From: Cyprinodon diabolis | Lineage: Eukaryota > Chordata > Actinopteri > Cyprinodontiformes > Cyprinodontidae | NCBI GenBank assembly: GCA_030533445.1 | Contig: CM060081.1 | Span: 32,314,111 to 32,378,110, forward strand | Length of the DNA stretch: 64,000 nucleotides | Direction: 5' to 3' | Shown here: positions 9,580-63,293 of the stretch, piece by piece | Position numbering within the stretch: the first letter of the stretch is position 1 | Layout: the number at the start of each line of letters is the position of its first letter | Made by a program: the position numbers and the translations under genes | The notes under the pieces: model-generated | Databases searched by the model: none | Seen by the model: the letters and a program-made list of their open reading frames with translations, nothing else | Told to the model about the DNA's origin: nothing

Positions 9580-12500
9580 TTTGGTATCAAAGAGTTAGAT
9601 TTTGCACCCAGGTATATAAGAGAGAAGATAACCTAGACTTTCTTTTTCGGCATATTGCACACATTTTTTTCCTTTTTTGCGTGCTTTTTATAAAGAACAG
9701 TCATGTGTTTTTCAGCCTTACATCAACATTCATGCTATCCATTCACATGTGTATTAAACATATTTTTTATTTAACTTTTCAATGAAAATAAAGCTCAAGA
9801 ATTCAAAAAAATAAAAATTTTCTTTATGTCGCACATTATTATCATGAATGGGTGCAATTGTAAAGCCCTCTGATGCAGAATTATTTTTGTTCTTATATTT
9901 ACCAGCCTGATGAGCCGCAAGGCAATTATTTCTCTTAAATCCTGAACATTCCTCATAAATGATTGATGGTACCAAACCAGATGTACAATCATATTTTCAA
10001 ACACTCCTACTTCTAACTTTCTCCATCATCTGACAGGCAGTCATGTGATGCAGGAAAACGTTGCCATATCTTTGAGATCAGTGGACCATGGGTAATGAAG
10101 ACAAATGATACGCATCAAATCAATAACAGCAGCTGGTGCTTTCTCTCTCTCCTCTCAGTTTTTCACCTGTATTTATAATGCTCCCATTTTCAACTCATTC
10201 CTACCTCAAGATGAAATGTTGATTGGTCTTGGAAATATGCCCCCCCCAACACACACACACACGTTGTCGTCTGAATTTGTCAGTTCACTTTTTGCCACCT
10301 GACACCTCAGTACTTACAGAGTGAACAGGAGAAAAGAACAATTACTCCACTGAGGATTGGAGGTGGAACAGTAATCATAGACCTGTCCAACTGCTACCAA
10401 TGGAGAGCTGAGTAAGATTATGTTGTTGTGTTTTGTTGTTTATATCCTATTTGACAAATGTCATCTTTGAAGTTTGAAAAAGCAGGAAAGTACAGCAAAA
10501 TAAAATTACAAAAATTAAACGTTATTTCTCCTCGATCAGATTCCAGTGGTTTGATATCTAATTCAAACTCATCTGTAACTGGCTAAGCAGTCAGTAGTTG
10601 GACCGACAGTTAAATGAGTCACATAATAAAGGATTGTGCTTAAGGTAAAAATATTACAAACAACAACCCAACTAACAGAAGAGAGAATAATTAACATGAA
10701 CACAGGACTGAAACAAAGAGAAAGGGGTGCAAAGAAATCTGACCAAGGAGAAAATCTGAATACACAGGGAACAGAATACAAGAAATTTATAAGAAATGTA
10801 AAACAAAAATTTCAAAACAACACCTAGAGAACATAAAAAATAAATTCAAGTCAATAAGCTGGAGTAGTTTGGGTTATCCTTTAGTGGTGGGAAGATTTAT
10901 TTGGACATAAATAGCATATGTTTTCCTTTATATAGAGATCCTTTCATATTGGTGGGTTAAATCAACTGAATTAACACCTTATTGCTCAACCATTGATTGA
11001 AAGGATAAGCTGGTGTCCCAGAAAAGAAAAAACATATAACAGACAGAATGTGACGACATGAATGTGAGATGCTTATGGAAGGACAGTAGTTACAAACTTC
11101 CTCTCTAAGAGGAAAGGTCTTTGGCTATGCATGTCTGGGAAAGCATGATAATATGCCCTTCTCCAATAGTTCATCAATGTTTTGAGGAGCACAACAACAA
11201 GTAAAAAAAATGTAAAAAAAAATCCCCAGATTTGAACCTAAATGAACACCACCAGTAAGATATGCTGAATAGAAAAATCCAAACTAAGTGGATTTTAGAA
11301 AGGCATTAAGACGTTAAAAGCAGATTATTGTAAAGCTGTGTCTCTATGGATCAGACTTCTTTGACCATCGTTACTGGATGGAGTTCAGATCTCAAATACT
11401 TGAAGGAAAAGTCAACTTAAAATTGGCCGTGCTCCTTAACCGTTCCTAGAAAAAGACATCCAAGCAGTCAGAAAATATTGTTTTGATGAAAGAGATTGTT
11501 TCAAACAATATAGGTACTTATCAAAGTAATTATTTATTTGCTGCATCAGATCACACAGGTAAGCCTTTTCTTTTTCCTGTATTTCAAAAAGCAAAATTTG
11601 TCCCTCAATATATTACAATGACAGGGGAAATCCTACACAAAAAATAATGTCTGGAGATGATCTGTCCTTTTAAGCTGTCACAATTAGGCATTCGCATATA
11701 AATGATAGCACATTTTTCGTGTTCCCAGAACATCAACTTTAAGGGCAAAATATTTAGTTGTTACCTTTTCTAGGAGGAGCAATAATCAAAAGGTAATCAT
11801 TCTCAATTTACCCTATCAGTGGTCATAATGTAATGTCAGATTTTGTATACTTTCACGCTACTAATTCATTGCAAGATATTTTTTTTCTGTAGGATGCTGA
11901 AATGAAAATAACTTAGAATTAGATGTATGGTAAACCCTTTAACAACACTCACTAGAAGTATAAACCTGGAATCAAGTAAATTAATCATCTTACTTTAACA
12001 TACGATTAGTTTGATTTTACTGTTTCTCACTTATATCCCTTTCCATTGTACACTGTTGACAGCTTTACTTTATAAGTTCATACAATTTGTTTATCACAGT
12101 TTTTAAATTCAAGGATGCAAGTACAGTTAGCTCAACATTATGCTACAGATGACCCCTACTGGTCAAGAAACATTATTGCAACTCCAAAATTGGGAAAAAT
12201 TCACAATTTTACAGTGAAAATTTGTTCCCTTAAGTGGTACATTTATGATCTTTTATTGATATTAATTAATGACCTTAAAAAGGCTCCTGCATTTATTTCA
12301 AACATTAGATGTTTCAGTTTCAGTTATACTGAGGATTGCTGAGCCATGTTATGGCAAGATTGGAAAATATTTGCCGCCCTGTGGCCTATTTGGAGGATAA
12401 CAAGTCGCCACATTTCACCTTTGTTGTGAATCAACCAACAACATAGCCACTGGTGCAATGAAAGCAACGTGTGTGTTTTCCCATGTCAATCCCTGAGTCC

Positions 12501-15500
12501 TATTCCCCCAACAGGAACCATAGTCTCCCCTTATCCCATTAAGACAATTGCCAGCACTGGCATTCAAACGTGCACTCGTGTGTCTGTATGGGTGGGTGTG
12601 CATGTTGGTGAGTGTTTCCAGTGCTACCAAACACAAAGACCTCTACGTAGAGGATAGAGAACAATGCAGATAATATAACAATATGCATATACTAGAAAAA
12701 TAAAAAATCTATTCAATGGCCAGTTTAAAGAAGAAGAAATTAGAGCCTCCAAAACCTCACCAGTGTTGGCGGATTGTAAAGGACTGTCAGTTATTGCAGC
12801 CTTCTATTAGGCAAAAAGGAAGCAGCAGGATTCAACTGGGGGCCCAACGAAGGGCTTTTCTTCCTGGAAATCGGCCCTCGCACATGGACCTGAATGCACT
12901 GTGTTGCTAATCTTCTGAGCTGTGGGAGCCCACTCTATATTCACAGACTGTGCCACCCCAGAAGACACTGCCACGCATGCTGATGCTACTACACTCCCTG
13001 TGAGGCTGATACTCAGATGAACCATTAAGGTACAAAAACCTTCAAAACTTCAAGAGAAAGAAAAATATTCTCATCTGGAATTTCACTGAAAATTGTAAAT
13101 GTATTTCTTAATAACTGTGCACTGGTAACAAAGCCATGTTTTGATTTACTATTCAACATTATTCTTTAGGGTCAACAATTTCAGCTTCAATTTCTATGAC
13201 TTAGAATAGAATCAATAAGTTTAATAATTAAACTGAAATCTTATAACTGATATTAAGTATTCACAGACTGATCAACTTGATAAACTTTATCAAATTTATT
13301 TCTGTTACTATGATAACAGGGAAGGAAAACACACAATTCTGTATGTTTGAATATTTACATTTTATCTAATGGTAATAATCATAATGATAACAATGATTAA
13401 AAAAAACATTTTCTGATAATGCAGTGTTATGTCATGTTATAATGTAGAAAAGCATGGGACAGACTGCCACTTTGACAGTTGTGCCTCAAACTGTTGCTTA
13501 GAACCAGACACAGTTTCTAAAGAGGCTACTTGTCAACGGTGTGTTTTTCCACCCATATTAAACTAAAGTATAACCTAAAATAGGATTAAACTGAATGTAA
13601 GCATAAAATATAATGTAAATTCCTCATTAAGCAGCTCAGTTTCAGCTTATATTTATTTCAACATTTTAATTTCTGTCAACCAAAGAGCGTACCACAGAAA
13701 TGCACATTGTTGAGTATCTTTTAAAATGTCTTAGAATTAGGATACAAGTAATATATGAGTTTCTCCAATTGAAGTGCTGCCCTCCAGTGGATAAACAAGG
13801 ACCCTGGAGTCACTAACTACTTTCATGTTACTAAGAGATTATGCATGTGGCTGACTGGCAAAGCTGGAGTACACAGTTATCAAAAAGGGCTGTCTTTGGT
13901 GTAATTTGTGAAATTATTTTTATCAGTTGTATTAATATAAAGCTTTAAATGAAAATTTAATTGTATTCCCTGTTGTTTATTGCTAGGGGTGTAAAAAAGC
14001 CAGTCATCATCAGGTTGCTTGGTATAATTTCTGTGACTACAGGGGCAGCTCTGTGAATAATAACAAAGGAAAGTTGCTTTTGTCTTTAACTATATTTCAA
14101 AATATAGGTTCTCTAGATTAATCACATAAAGCGACCCTTTTTTAAGTGCTTTTTTTTCTATCTTTGCCCTTTTATCTGCTAGTTAATATGACTATGGCCT
14201 ACAGCTAAATAAAAATAAACAAATGTTTTGCTCCTGTATTTTTTGTGATTAGTAACTCTTGAACCACTGACTACAGCTGCAGCTAATGATTTTTGAATGT
14301 TCCCCACAGTCTTGAGTCAGCTTTGTTGTGTCCTGTTACCATTATTGTTATACCTTATGGGTCTGCTTCTACTTTTATTATTTATCCTTAAATGGCACAC
14401 ACCATGAAGTGGCAGTATCTTTACCAATGATCTTTTATTGCTTATGGTCCTAGTGGAGGACAATGGTTTTTCTCTGATGGATGAATGTCAGATATGCAGT
14501 TTTTACATTTAGAATAACATAAAATTCATTTTATTCAATTATTTTCTATAATTCTCATAATATCTTTTATTACATCCATCCCTCCATCCATTTTTCGTTA
14601 CACTTATCCCTGCTGGGTAAACAAAATTTTAACTACAATGAATACGTTTTTTTTGTCATAATGCGTACACCAAAACTATCCACCATTGAAATTGTTGAGG
14701 TGCACTTCTAAACACTGCAGTAAGCTGGTTGCAAATTAACAAGCAGAAGCCCTGCAAGAGGTTATATAATGGCCTACTGTTGCTAGTGGACATTGCTAGT
14801 TCTTATTCTTTGTCCAAAGTTTAAAAACACTTAACTCTCACCCCTGTTTAGAGACTGTTTAACTTCCTTTGCTCAGGTAGAAGGTTTAGGAATTTTAGAA
14901 ATTAGAACAAACCCATTCAAAACATCTCCTACCCATAGACAAATAGAATTCATCCAATAATTCAAAAAAATATATAAAAATGTCCTAGTCACATTGGAAA
15001 AGGTTCAATGACAGCCACTCCAAAAGTGGAATTTTGAGGGAACATGAAACAAGAAATGGTCTTATCAAGACTAGAAATCACTGCATGTTCAAACACGGTC
15101 AGTTGTTCCACATAAGGATTTTAATCTGATTCATACATTTCTTTAAAAAACTTAAGTGATCTGCTGCATATACAGAATTATGTATTCAAATGTTATACTA
15201 TAAAGATTTAATGATCTAAGTTCTTTTACAGATTTGGGGCACATAACTGTGGCAAGATTAGAATTGGATGAAAATGAACTTCGAGACCTTATTTCTTTCA
15301 TTCTAGCATCAAGTGGACCCTGACCTTGTCTATCCTCTTAGATTAATCCTAACCCATTTATTTTTTTCCACAAATTAAAATGCAAAATTTTTTTTCTTTT
15401 ACAGTCTGAACCTTAGTTGGGTGTACTTACTTCCTGTTATGGCCTTATAACTTCCCCCTCTATATAAACAAACGGGAGGATTTGCAAACAGATCATCTGC

Positions 15501-16815
15501 CTTTCTCTCACTCTGTCCGAAGGTTCCACCTCTTTCACACCAACCTTGTCTGTTCTCCTTCAATGTGTTCATAACCTTATTGTGATTTTTTTCATCTTAA
15601 ACATCAATCTGTTGCTTAATAAAAATCTCAACTGCCCTTTGAAAATATTCTAGCTTTGCTTCAGTGGTGAAAACCTGGCATACAGCAGATACGGACTAGA
15701 GCAGATATTTAGGTATTTTTGCAGCTCATTACAATTTAACCCATATGACCTTAAAGTTAAACTATCTCCTATATGAAAAGATGATGAGTCAGTTACCTTG
15801 CTGATCACACAAAAACATTTCCCTGAGATGAGGATGGATGTTTAAGGATTGTAATCAGATTTTACTAATCTATGAGTTCAGAAAATCCACAATTAACCTT
15901 AAGTTTCAGCTTAGATGGTCCTTCTGAAACTCAAAAGAGTAACCTCTACATGTTCATGAATGGACAGTGTTACCCTGTGTCTGGCTGGTCAGCCATCTCT
16001 TTACTGAAGTGTCCCTCTTGGTAAACTGATTTGGAGTCAGTGAACTCAACACAAGAAAACCACCTCTCTTGATCCAGGGAAGGAGTCGAATGCCTATTTT
16101 ACCAGGTTCAGTGGTTTTCTGTGCTTGATTTGTCAGCATTAGAGTTTGACATTCATTATTTTGTCAGTGTCTGATTATACTTCCCTCCATACAACATAGG
16201 CGTGCACACAGCCTAACTAACCCAGTAGGTAAGTTAATTCAGCTTGGGTTTCATGGAGCATTAATAAGGTCTGGTTGTGTCATTAGTCAAACATGGGACC
16301 ATCCATCCATCACCTCAGATCTTAGAGTGACCTCAGGTTGATTGGATGGCTGCTGCTTGACCTGTACCATGCCAAGCCTGGTTTTATGAAAGTTGAATTT
16401 ACAACAAGTTGTGGCTTATGCTGGATATTTTATTCCTTCTGGTGCTGCCAAAGCTGGTAACAAAAGTAGTACAAAGTCACTACCTTTCCATTCCCAATTT
16501 TTTCCTTTGAGATTAAAGTTAGATGTTTGAATGATGATTTAACCCATAAAATTTTGTTTTTTTTGTCTCCACGAAACCACCAAGATCCTGGTAATTCTAT
16601 ATTCTTACCGGTATAAATATTTAAATATAGTATAAATGTTATGAATGTTAAATGTATAATGCATAATGTTATAAATGTAATAAATGTGATATAAATGTTT
16701 TGGGTGGCCAATTTTATGAGTAATTCTTTTTTTAAATCAGCAAGGTATTAATAACAATTAGGTTCAGTATTTTTTGTTGTTGTTAAGCTTGGTTTCTATG
16801 TTTTATTTGCAACTA
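9580..16815. other. Intergenic stretch, 7.2 kb, no gene recognised
   Basis: AT-rich sequence downstream of the pump gene. I see no exon with domain content. A degenerate CATCCATCC tract at 14574-14592 is followed by CGTTACACTTATCC, the same order seen after the ATCC repeat at 27149, so it is probably part of one old repeat family. Otherwise nothing is recognised. Confidence 0.5.
10249..10262. repeat. Short (CA)n tract
   Basis: CACACA tract after a run of eight C residues. Confidence 0.6.
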
Positions 16816-16819
16816 TCAG

Positions 16820-17065
16820 CATTAGTGGCACAGGATGCATTAGTCTATCCTGCATCTGGAGAGACCACGGTTTAAACCCCACCTCCCTCTGTTTCAGTTG
16901 TCTTCTTGGGCAAGACACTACCACGTACCAGCATTACCAACTGATGATGGTCAGATGGCTTAGTGGTGCCTAGTGGTATGGCACCCTTGCTTCTGTCAGT
17001 GTGCCCCAGTGCAGCTGTGGCAATGTAGCTTGCCATCATTCTTATGTGAAGGGATGAACGACTGA
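16820..17065 (+). repeat. SINE relic (tRNA-derived head and body)
   Basis: The segment reads ACGGTTTAAACCCC (box B-like), CTTGGGCAAGACACT, then GTCAGTGTGCCCCAGTGCAG, CTGTGGC and TGTAGCTTGCCATCA, ending with a GAAGGGATGAA word. The last part recurs in diverged form at 59000-59150. This is the layout of a common fish SINE. Confidence 0.6.
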
Positions 17066-17385
17066 ACATAGCATAAAATAGGTTTAAATCCTCTTACCTG
17101 CTAGATAAGCACATATCATTTACCATATGACACAGGGTATTTTGCTTGATAAATAATTACTTTGTTAATCTTAATATATTAGAGTATTTTCTATTTTACC
17201 TGAATGAATTTTTAAATAAATTCAGAATCCTGGGAAATCTCCTTCTTGAAATCTCTTTGTGAAATTTGATTAAACTGATAGAAATAAAGATTTTAACTAA
17301 TTAACCCTCTCTGACTTTGACCAAAGGTATCCATCTGATACAGCCTCCTCATTTCTAATTTTGCCCATTTAGAGCACTTTAACTA

Positions 17386-17790
17386 CCGTATTTTCTGGAC
17401 TATAAGCTTCTACCTTTTCCCACGCTTTGAACCCAATGGCTTATACGAAGGTGCCATTTCAGTGGATTTTTCCTAACCGCCAGGGGGTCGAAGTCAAAAC
17501 TGGAAATGAAAGAAAGGGCTAATTTTTTTTTTTTTTTTTTTGCACAAGCACATGCTAGCAGCAGGCATGACGGAAAACAAATTTCCTAAATTCACACATT
17601 TTGAATTTTATTTTCCGCATTAAAGCTGTTGAACCAATTAAGAGACTGTGTGCAACTCCTGCAGAGCTGAAATAAAGAGCCGACTAATTCTCATCTTTCA
17701 TTAGAAGCTCTTGGTGCCACGAGAAAAAAATTTGTAAAACTTTGTTGGTGCGGCTTATGGTGCAGTGCACTCTGGAGTCCGGAAAATACG
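17386..17790. mobile_element. MITE with TA target duplication
   Basis: TA plus CCGTATTTTCTGGACTATAA at 17384 is matched in inverse by GTCCGGAAAATACG plus TA at 17792. The outer repeat is about 20 bp with two differences. The 405-bp interior has no coding capacity. The TA duplication suggests mobilisation by a Tc1/mariner-type transposase. Confidence 0.7.
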
Positions 17791-18427
17791 TAGGAGCAAC
17801 ATAGTACAAGCAGGGGAGAGGAGGAAAGGAGAACAAGATAGAATCCAGAAAACAATTGCTGCTCCTTCAGATGTTACTGTGTTGCCTTTTCATTATTAGG
17901 GTTTAGTTAACAACAAAGCTGTAACCTTAGAATCTTAGAATATCTGATATGTTTTTAAGGTAAATCATTAAGTAAAAAGAACAAAAACAAAGTCAAGGGG
18001 AAGCACAAAAAAATAAGAAGAGAACATGTCACATGGGGCGAGGGCAGCCATAGTATTATGATGCTCTTGGAAATTTATTACATGAGTTTTTTTTTTGTTT
18101 TTTTTTTAGTTCTAATATAAGTAATATGATGATTACTTTATTTTCACTGATGCTCCTGTTAGTAATGTGATAAATGGATCAGTCAAGCAGCAGGAGCCAA
18201 AGTCCATAATCATCATAGTCACCATCGTTGTCAATTTTTTCTCATTGAATAAGAATTTTCAGCATCATTTTTACTTTTCGTCAGTCTAGAAAATAATTTA
18301 CATTACATTATTTTTACTGACGGTTGAAACCACAAACATTCCAACAAAACACTCGAATTAACGGGATTAACAATCAGAAAAACCATGACTTTTTGCATAG
18401 TATTAAATGAACAAAGACATTGAGTTC

Positions 18428-21353
18428 TTTATTTACAATTATTGTATAGATAAAAAAATATCATAAAACCAAGATGAACACTTAATTCACTTACCCATGA
18501 ATGGCTAAGTATGCCAAAAAGCTATCTGTTGGCATTTCTTTTTCTTTGTTCCACAAACTGCATGCTGCTAAATACAGTACATAGAGGCTTGTGAGTATAT
18601 TGCAAAAAGTATCATTGATATCATCATTATGGATGTCATCATAAACATAATGACAAGTTGTTACAACACGTTATGGTTAGGAGGTGTCTCTGACAGGAGC
18701 GGTGATTGATTACAAACAGCCAAAGTGCCGCATCATCAGTATGACTCATCGAGTTGCATGATGTAATCAGGAGGAGTTACTGTTTTCAGTGTTTCTGTCC
18801 TCAGTGGACCCATTACTATATTTACAAAAATCAGTTTTAACATGTTTCTTAAAGCTGAATGTCCTCCCCAATGTAAAAATGGTTTGAGAATGTTGGCTTA
18901 TGTCTTTTTTATATATACTGAAAATGCTATATCTATGTATATTTTTATTTGCTTTCTTTTATTGTTTTTCATTTTAAAGACAAAAAATTAATAGACACTG
19001 AAAAGATATCAAAATAAATTAAGATATTCTAAGGTAAATATCAGAACCCACACTATATATTTTTTTCAAATTAAATAAGACAGAATTTATTCAGATGTTT
19101 TTCAACATGCCTGAGCTGACAAGTAAAGCTTGTGCACCCTCTTCAGATGAACAGATCGGCTTAACAATAACAGAGGGGGAGGATGCAAAAGCAAGTAAAA
19201 GAAAGATAAAGCTGCTGTGAGAAATGATTGTTTACAACATCATCTAAATAGATTTCAATTTTTGTAAAAAGAAAAATATTATCTGTAAGTTGCATAATGA
19301 GCCTACTTTATGACATCATGCTTGCCACTGACTTCGGTTAGGTAGAGTACTAATAGAGGTTAGTAAGGTGGCCTTGTCCTTCTGAGTGCAAAAAAATGTA
19401 GAAATGTGCTTTCTGTATGCGACTTTTGATAATGTCTGATTGGTCAAAGTACAATAAATAGTTTACAACTAGTGAGTACAGTTGAAATGCTAAGAGTACT
19501 GTATAATCTGTGACGGCAGGAAGACAAGCTTGGTTAACACACATAAGCACATCTAGAGTTACACCACAGAAGTTTTCATTCATAACCAGATAGTGCAGGA
19601 AATCTTTTATGTATAGTCATAGAAAAAGAGTCAAAGCAACATTCCATTTTTGTTATTATTAGTTTTGTTTTTTTGTCAGTTTTTCTTTTTTTAGATGTTA
19701 AAAATGCCAACAGCATTTAGGGGCTTCTTGTGTCTAGATGGAAAGAAGCTTTTAAAAAAAATCAAAATAAATTAGAAAATAACAGCACAATATATTCCGA
19801 GCTTTAAACAAATTTCTAAAATGACTTGATTGCAGCCTTTTGTTGGTCGCACACACTTTCAAAACACGAAGTCCTTTAAACAAGAAGGTTCACCTCGACA
19901 ACAGTTAAATAAAAAGGTCCTGATATCAACCTTTTTTCACAAGCACTGACACCAGGTCAGCGTTGGAGCAAAGCAAAAAAAACAAAAACATAATTAATAA
20001 AAAAAAAAAAAATCAAAACAAATATTTGTTTTGTTACAAAAAAGAGACCTTCGTTAGGAAAAACCAAAGGCAAGCCGCTCTTATTTGATCCCAACAATCA
20101 TATAGAGTAATACTAAGATTCCACATGTACTGTACTATGCATCCCATTATATTTTGGTTTCTTCTTCGTGTTTATCCTCTACAAATATCTACATTATTTG
20201 ACAATATAGCAGGCAAGTTTAAGCACATGGTTTTTCCCGTAGTAACAGCAAAGAAACTCTGAGTCTGCCTCCTCTAAGAAACCAGGAAATTCCTCTCTAA
20301 GAGGGTGTAAACAATTACATTCTGTTTAAGACATAAATAAGTCAAAGTAATTTAAGCCATTAAAGCAGAAACAAGGCAACATGCCAACAAACAAAGATAA
20401 ACTCTCTCTAAATAGATTTTATGAGTTTATATGTATAGAATATATCCCATAAATGCTATCATCATCATTAATATTTTGCATTTTTCTTTTTCTTCAGGTA
20501 CAAAACTACTGTGCAAGTTCAGCCCTACCACCTTAACACACATTTCTGTTAATAGATGATATCATTTTTTTTCCCAAGAGTCCGGTACATGTTCATGCCA
20601 CACAGAGCAGGGAGGGAGGACTCAGAGAAGCTGTCTTTACATTTGTAGTCCGCTGCAAGGCCCAACCCATCAGAACCAAACTTTAATAAAATTAAAACCT
20701 TTTTTTAAATAAAACTTGGGTAATGTACATTCATGCAGGATCATTAAGAATAATACAAGAATAATCAGACTCAGAATAATAACAACGGCTTTTAATTTAA
20801 ATCAAACTATTACTGTATCAGTGTTAACAATGCCATTGGTGAAGAGAAGGAGTTTAAGAAGAGTATAAAGTCTGTTTGCGCTCCGTATTCCTCAGCAGTT
20901 TCCTTCCACCTTGTCCTCCTCCAAGTATCGCTGCAGACACAGTTCACATACAACGTGCAGTCAGCTGCACTTTTCTACAGTACATGCTAACCAGAACAAG
21001 CATAGTGTCATACACACCATTAAGGCTGCCACCATACACATGCAACCACGAAAGCAGGATGGCTGTGTTGGTCGTGTAGCTTTGTGGAGCTTTTTGAAAT
21101 TGTTTTTCTTTTTATTCTTGCCATTTCACTAAGATTAGCTCCATATTGAAAGGAGGCGAGAGCTTTATGGCTGAAGCTTACAGATCTGTGTTGGTGGTAA
21201 AAAATGGTGCACTAGAAGGGGTGGAAAGGTGAGAACTGAGCGGCCATGTGTAAAGAAGTGGTAGAAGTAACAAAGGTCTGGGAAAGCTGGAGGAGTTGCT
21301 TCTGGACCACGACGGAACACAATGAGATGTTAGGGCTGCGTTCAGGACAGGGG
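18428..21353 (-). other. Probable 3' untranslated region of atp2b2 (extent uncertain)
   Basis: This stretch follows the stop codon and shows no recognisable repeat or coding exon. Minus-strand AATAAA hexamers (TTTATT on the plus strand) lie at 21111-21116, 18958-18963, 18944-18949 and 18428-18433. Long 3' UTRs are usual for PMCA genes. Which hexamer is used cannot be decided from sequence, so the lower boundary is a guess. Confidence 0.35.
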
Positions 21354-60620
<39,267 letters not shown>

Positions 60621-61873
60621 CTATGATGAAGACATACACGACAATAACAACAAAAATAACCAAGGCAGACAAGTCAAATAATCGTTCCCACATAGATGAA
60701 ACAAACAGTGAGACAGGATAATGACTTTTAACAACAACATCTTTGTGACAGTCACATAGAATAGCTTGAAATATAAGTAATGTTATGCAACAGTTGGCTA
60801 CAGCCACTTAAAAGGAGGTTGTTTATTTAATGAAGGTTGTTCTATATGTCAAATATGTAAAACTAAACCAAACTTTAGCTAGAATAAATTTTCCTCTGCT
60901 GCAAAGAAGATTAAGATAGTTTATAACATTAAATAAGCCTAATTTGAAAAAATATATTTTTACACAAAATACATGTGAAATCACTGGATCATAGTACTAT
61001 TAATAGGTAATTTAAATAAAGAAGTGAAACTCAAGTCTTGTTGAAACCAGGTGTTTATACACAACTTAAGAAAACATACGGTGTAACATTATTTTCTCAC
61101 CATCTGACAGGAAACCTGCCAAATCTTTCCAGCTTTAGGTCGGTTAAGGTTTTTTTTCTACTACCTACATTTTTCTATGAACTCTATTTAAGGTCAAACA
61201 TATTTAAATAAATTTCGTTTGCACAGTCTTCTTTTAGAAAATGTGACTTGGGCCACAGGCCTTGTGTAATACATTGCTGGAATTTTGGCCAATTCCTCTT
61301 ACAGAAATGGTAAAACAGAATGAGGGCCTGTATTCACAGAGATTCTTACTTATTTGTTATTGTGTTGTATTTTAGGTAGGCCTATAGGCTCATGGGTCTT
61401 TTGTCCAAAAAAAACAACAAAAAAATTCACAGCACCCCCATTTCCAGCGGCCCTGATTTTCTGCTTTGTCATGTGGGTTCATGCAGTTTGTTCTCCCACA
61501 TTTCAGAACTTTTTTCCACAGCACTTTGGATACCAGGATTTGGAAGGGTGTTAAAGGGAAAAGGCGGAGATTATTTTCCCCTTTTTTTTTTTAGGTTAGA
61601 AATGTCCCTTGTTTCAGAAGCAGAAATCTGCACACTGAACTTTTAGATAGTTAACACTTTTGATAATATGTTGGCAGAGGCCATGAAAAAATATGAATAT
61701 TAGATGATATGTCTTCTAGGTAATATAAAACATGTTTCTCTCCTCCTCTTCCTCACAATAAATCTATAAGATACCCCCTCTGTCACCATTTGGCTGTTGT
61801 TGTTTTTTTCTCAGCTTTTTTTTAATTGTCATTATACTGTCACAAGTACAGAGCAATGAAATAAACTCTTTTT

Positions 61874-61914
61874 ATTTAACCCATCCTCTTGGGGAGCAGT
61901 GGGCTGCCATTGTC
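61874..61914 (-). repeat. SINE tail relic, inverted
   Basis: TTTAACCCATCCTCTTGGGG then AGCAGTGGGCTGCC is the reverse complement of the SINE ending at 40150-40200. It abuts the fold-back element. Confidence 0.5.
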
Positions 61915-61916
61915 CG

Positions 61917-62342
61917 TGCCCTTTACTGTGTTCACTTGTTTTTCTGTTACAACAGTAGTATTACGTGCGCACGAAATACTACTTCGTGGCCACACAATAA
62001 GTTTAACGTGCGCACGAAATTCTACTTCGTGGCCACGCAATAAGTTTAATGTGCGCACAAAATACTTATTAATAATATTAATATCATTCCTGGACAACTG
62101 AGTAAGCAAATCGAGCACGCCTTCTCTAAGGTCTAAGGCACGCTCTATTTGCTTACCCAGTTGTCCAGGAATGATATTAATATTATTAATAAGTATTTCA
62201 TGCGCACGTTAAACTTATTGCGTGGCCACGAATTAGTATTTCGTGCACACGTTAAACTTATTGCGTGGCCACGAAGTAGTATTTCGTGCGCACGCAATAC
62301 TACTGTTGTAACAGAAAAACAAGGGAACACAGTAAAAGGGAC
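61917..62342. mobile_element. Fold-back element, arms about 205 bp, loop about 15 nt
   Basis: The left arm (about 61917-62121) and right arm (about 62137-62342) are inverted copies, each differing by scattered substitutions and no large gaps. Outermost words are CCCTTTACTGTGTT and its inverse. Each arm contains a 43-bp unit in tandem (left arm 61964-62006, 62007-62049, then a partial one), and each unit holds the 8-bp palindromes GTGCGCAC and GTGGCCAC. Frames on both strands give near-identical peptides because of the symmetry; they are not genes. No clear target duplication. Confidence 0.85.
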
Positions 62343-63243
62343 ACTACTTTTTTACCAACCCTTTACGTCATATGAGGGTTGCCGATTCTTTTAAAGGGAA
62401 AGTCATCTTATGAACTTCTGAATTTGAAAAACACAACTGTTTAGACTTTGCAAAATAGGAATGTATATCATTTTTATTCTTAACTGATATAAAACTGGAA
62501 AGGTTGGGCTACATGTAATTTGTTAAGATAACACCAAAGTTACCTGTCCATTTCTACTGTGTACTTCAATACATAGTTTCAACAGATTAAGAATTCACTG
62601 CATTACATATTTCTGTAAATTTTCATGATCGTGACTCAGAGCTAGATTGTTTCATTACACTGATCAATTCTCTATAGGGTTTAGTTTAGATGAGTTTGCC
62701 GGCTAATAAATCTCAGTTATTACATAGGTGAGAAAACAAGGTATTGGTACTTTAAGTGGCGTGACCATAAGCCACATTTTACTCAAACGACACCTGCAAA
62801 AAGCAAACAACCTCTTTATAACGCTTGAAAATAGAGGGAGGCATCGCGTCCTACAAAATGTCCTAGAAGAGTGAATATTTGCATTTTTCCAATAAAAACT
62901 AAACTTTTAATATATTAACTGGATTTCTGATAAAAAAATAAGTTGCTTTTCTTTTCAGTCCACATGAATTTCTATCAATGTGGCTTGTTCAAGAGTGGCT
63001 TGCCTGAAGAAATGCAACAGTTTTAACATGTGCTCAAACTACCTTTTGCTTAACAACTGTCTCAAAGCTGTGGCTATTAATCTTGATTGCAAACCCTTTC
63101 CCTAAACAATTTTTTGTCTTCTGCTCAACTTTAAACCGATATGCTCAAATAAAGCATTCCTTGAAAAGCCTCTTCAGCAATAACCTGCGGTGGTTTACCC
63201 TACTTCTGGAAGGGACGATTAACTGCTGGATAATTGTTTTTGG

Positions 63244-63293
<50 letters not shown>

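Noticed and set aside
12415..13025. Several 62-73 residue frames near 12.4-13.0 kb as a possible neighbour gene
   Set aside because: No domain, no consistent splice sites and no agreement between frames.
61876..62394. Four overlapping frames of 61-81 residues giving near-identical peptides on both strands
   Set aside because: They arise from the inverted symmetry of the fold-back element and have no domain.
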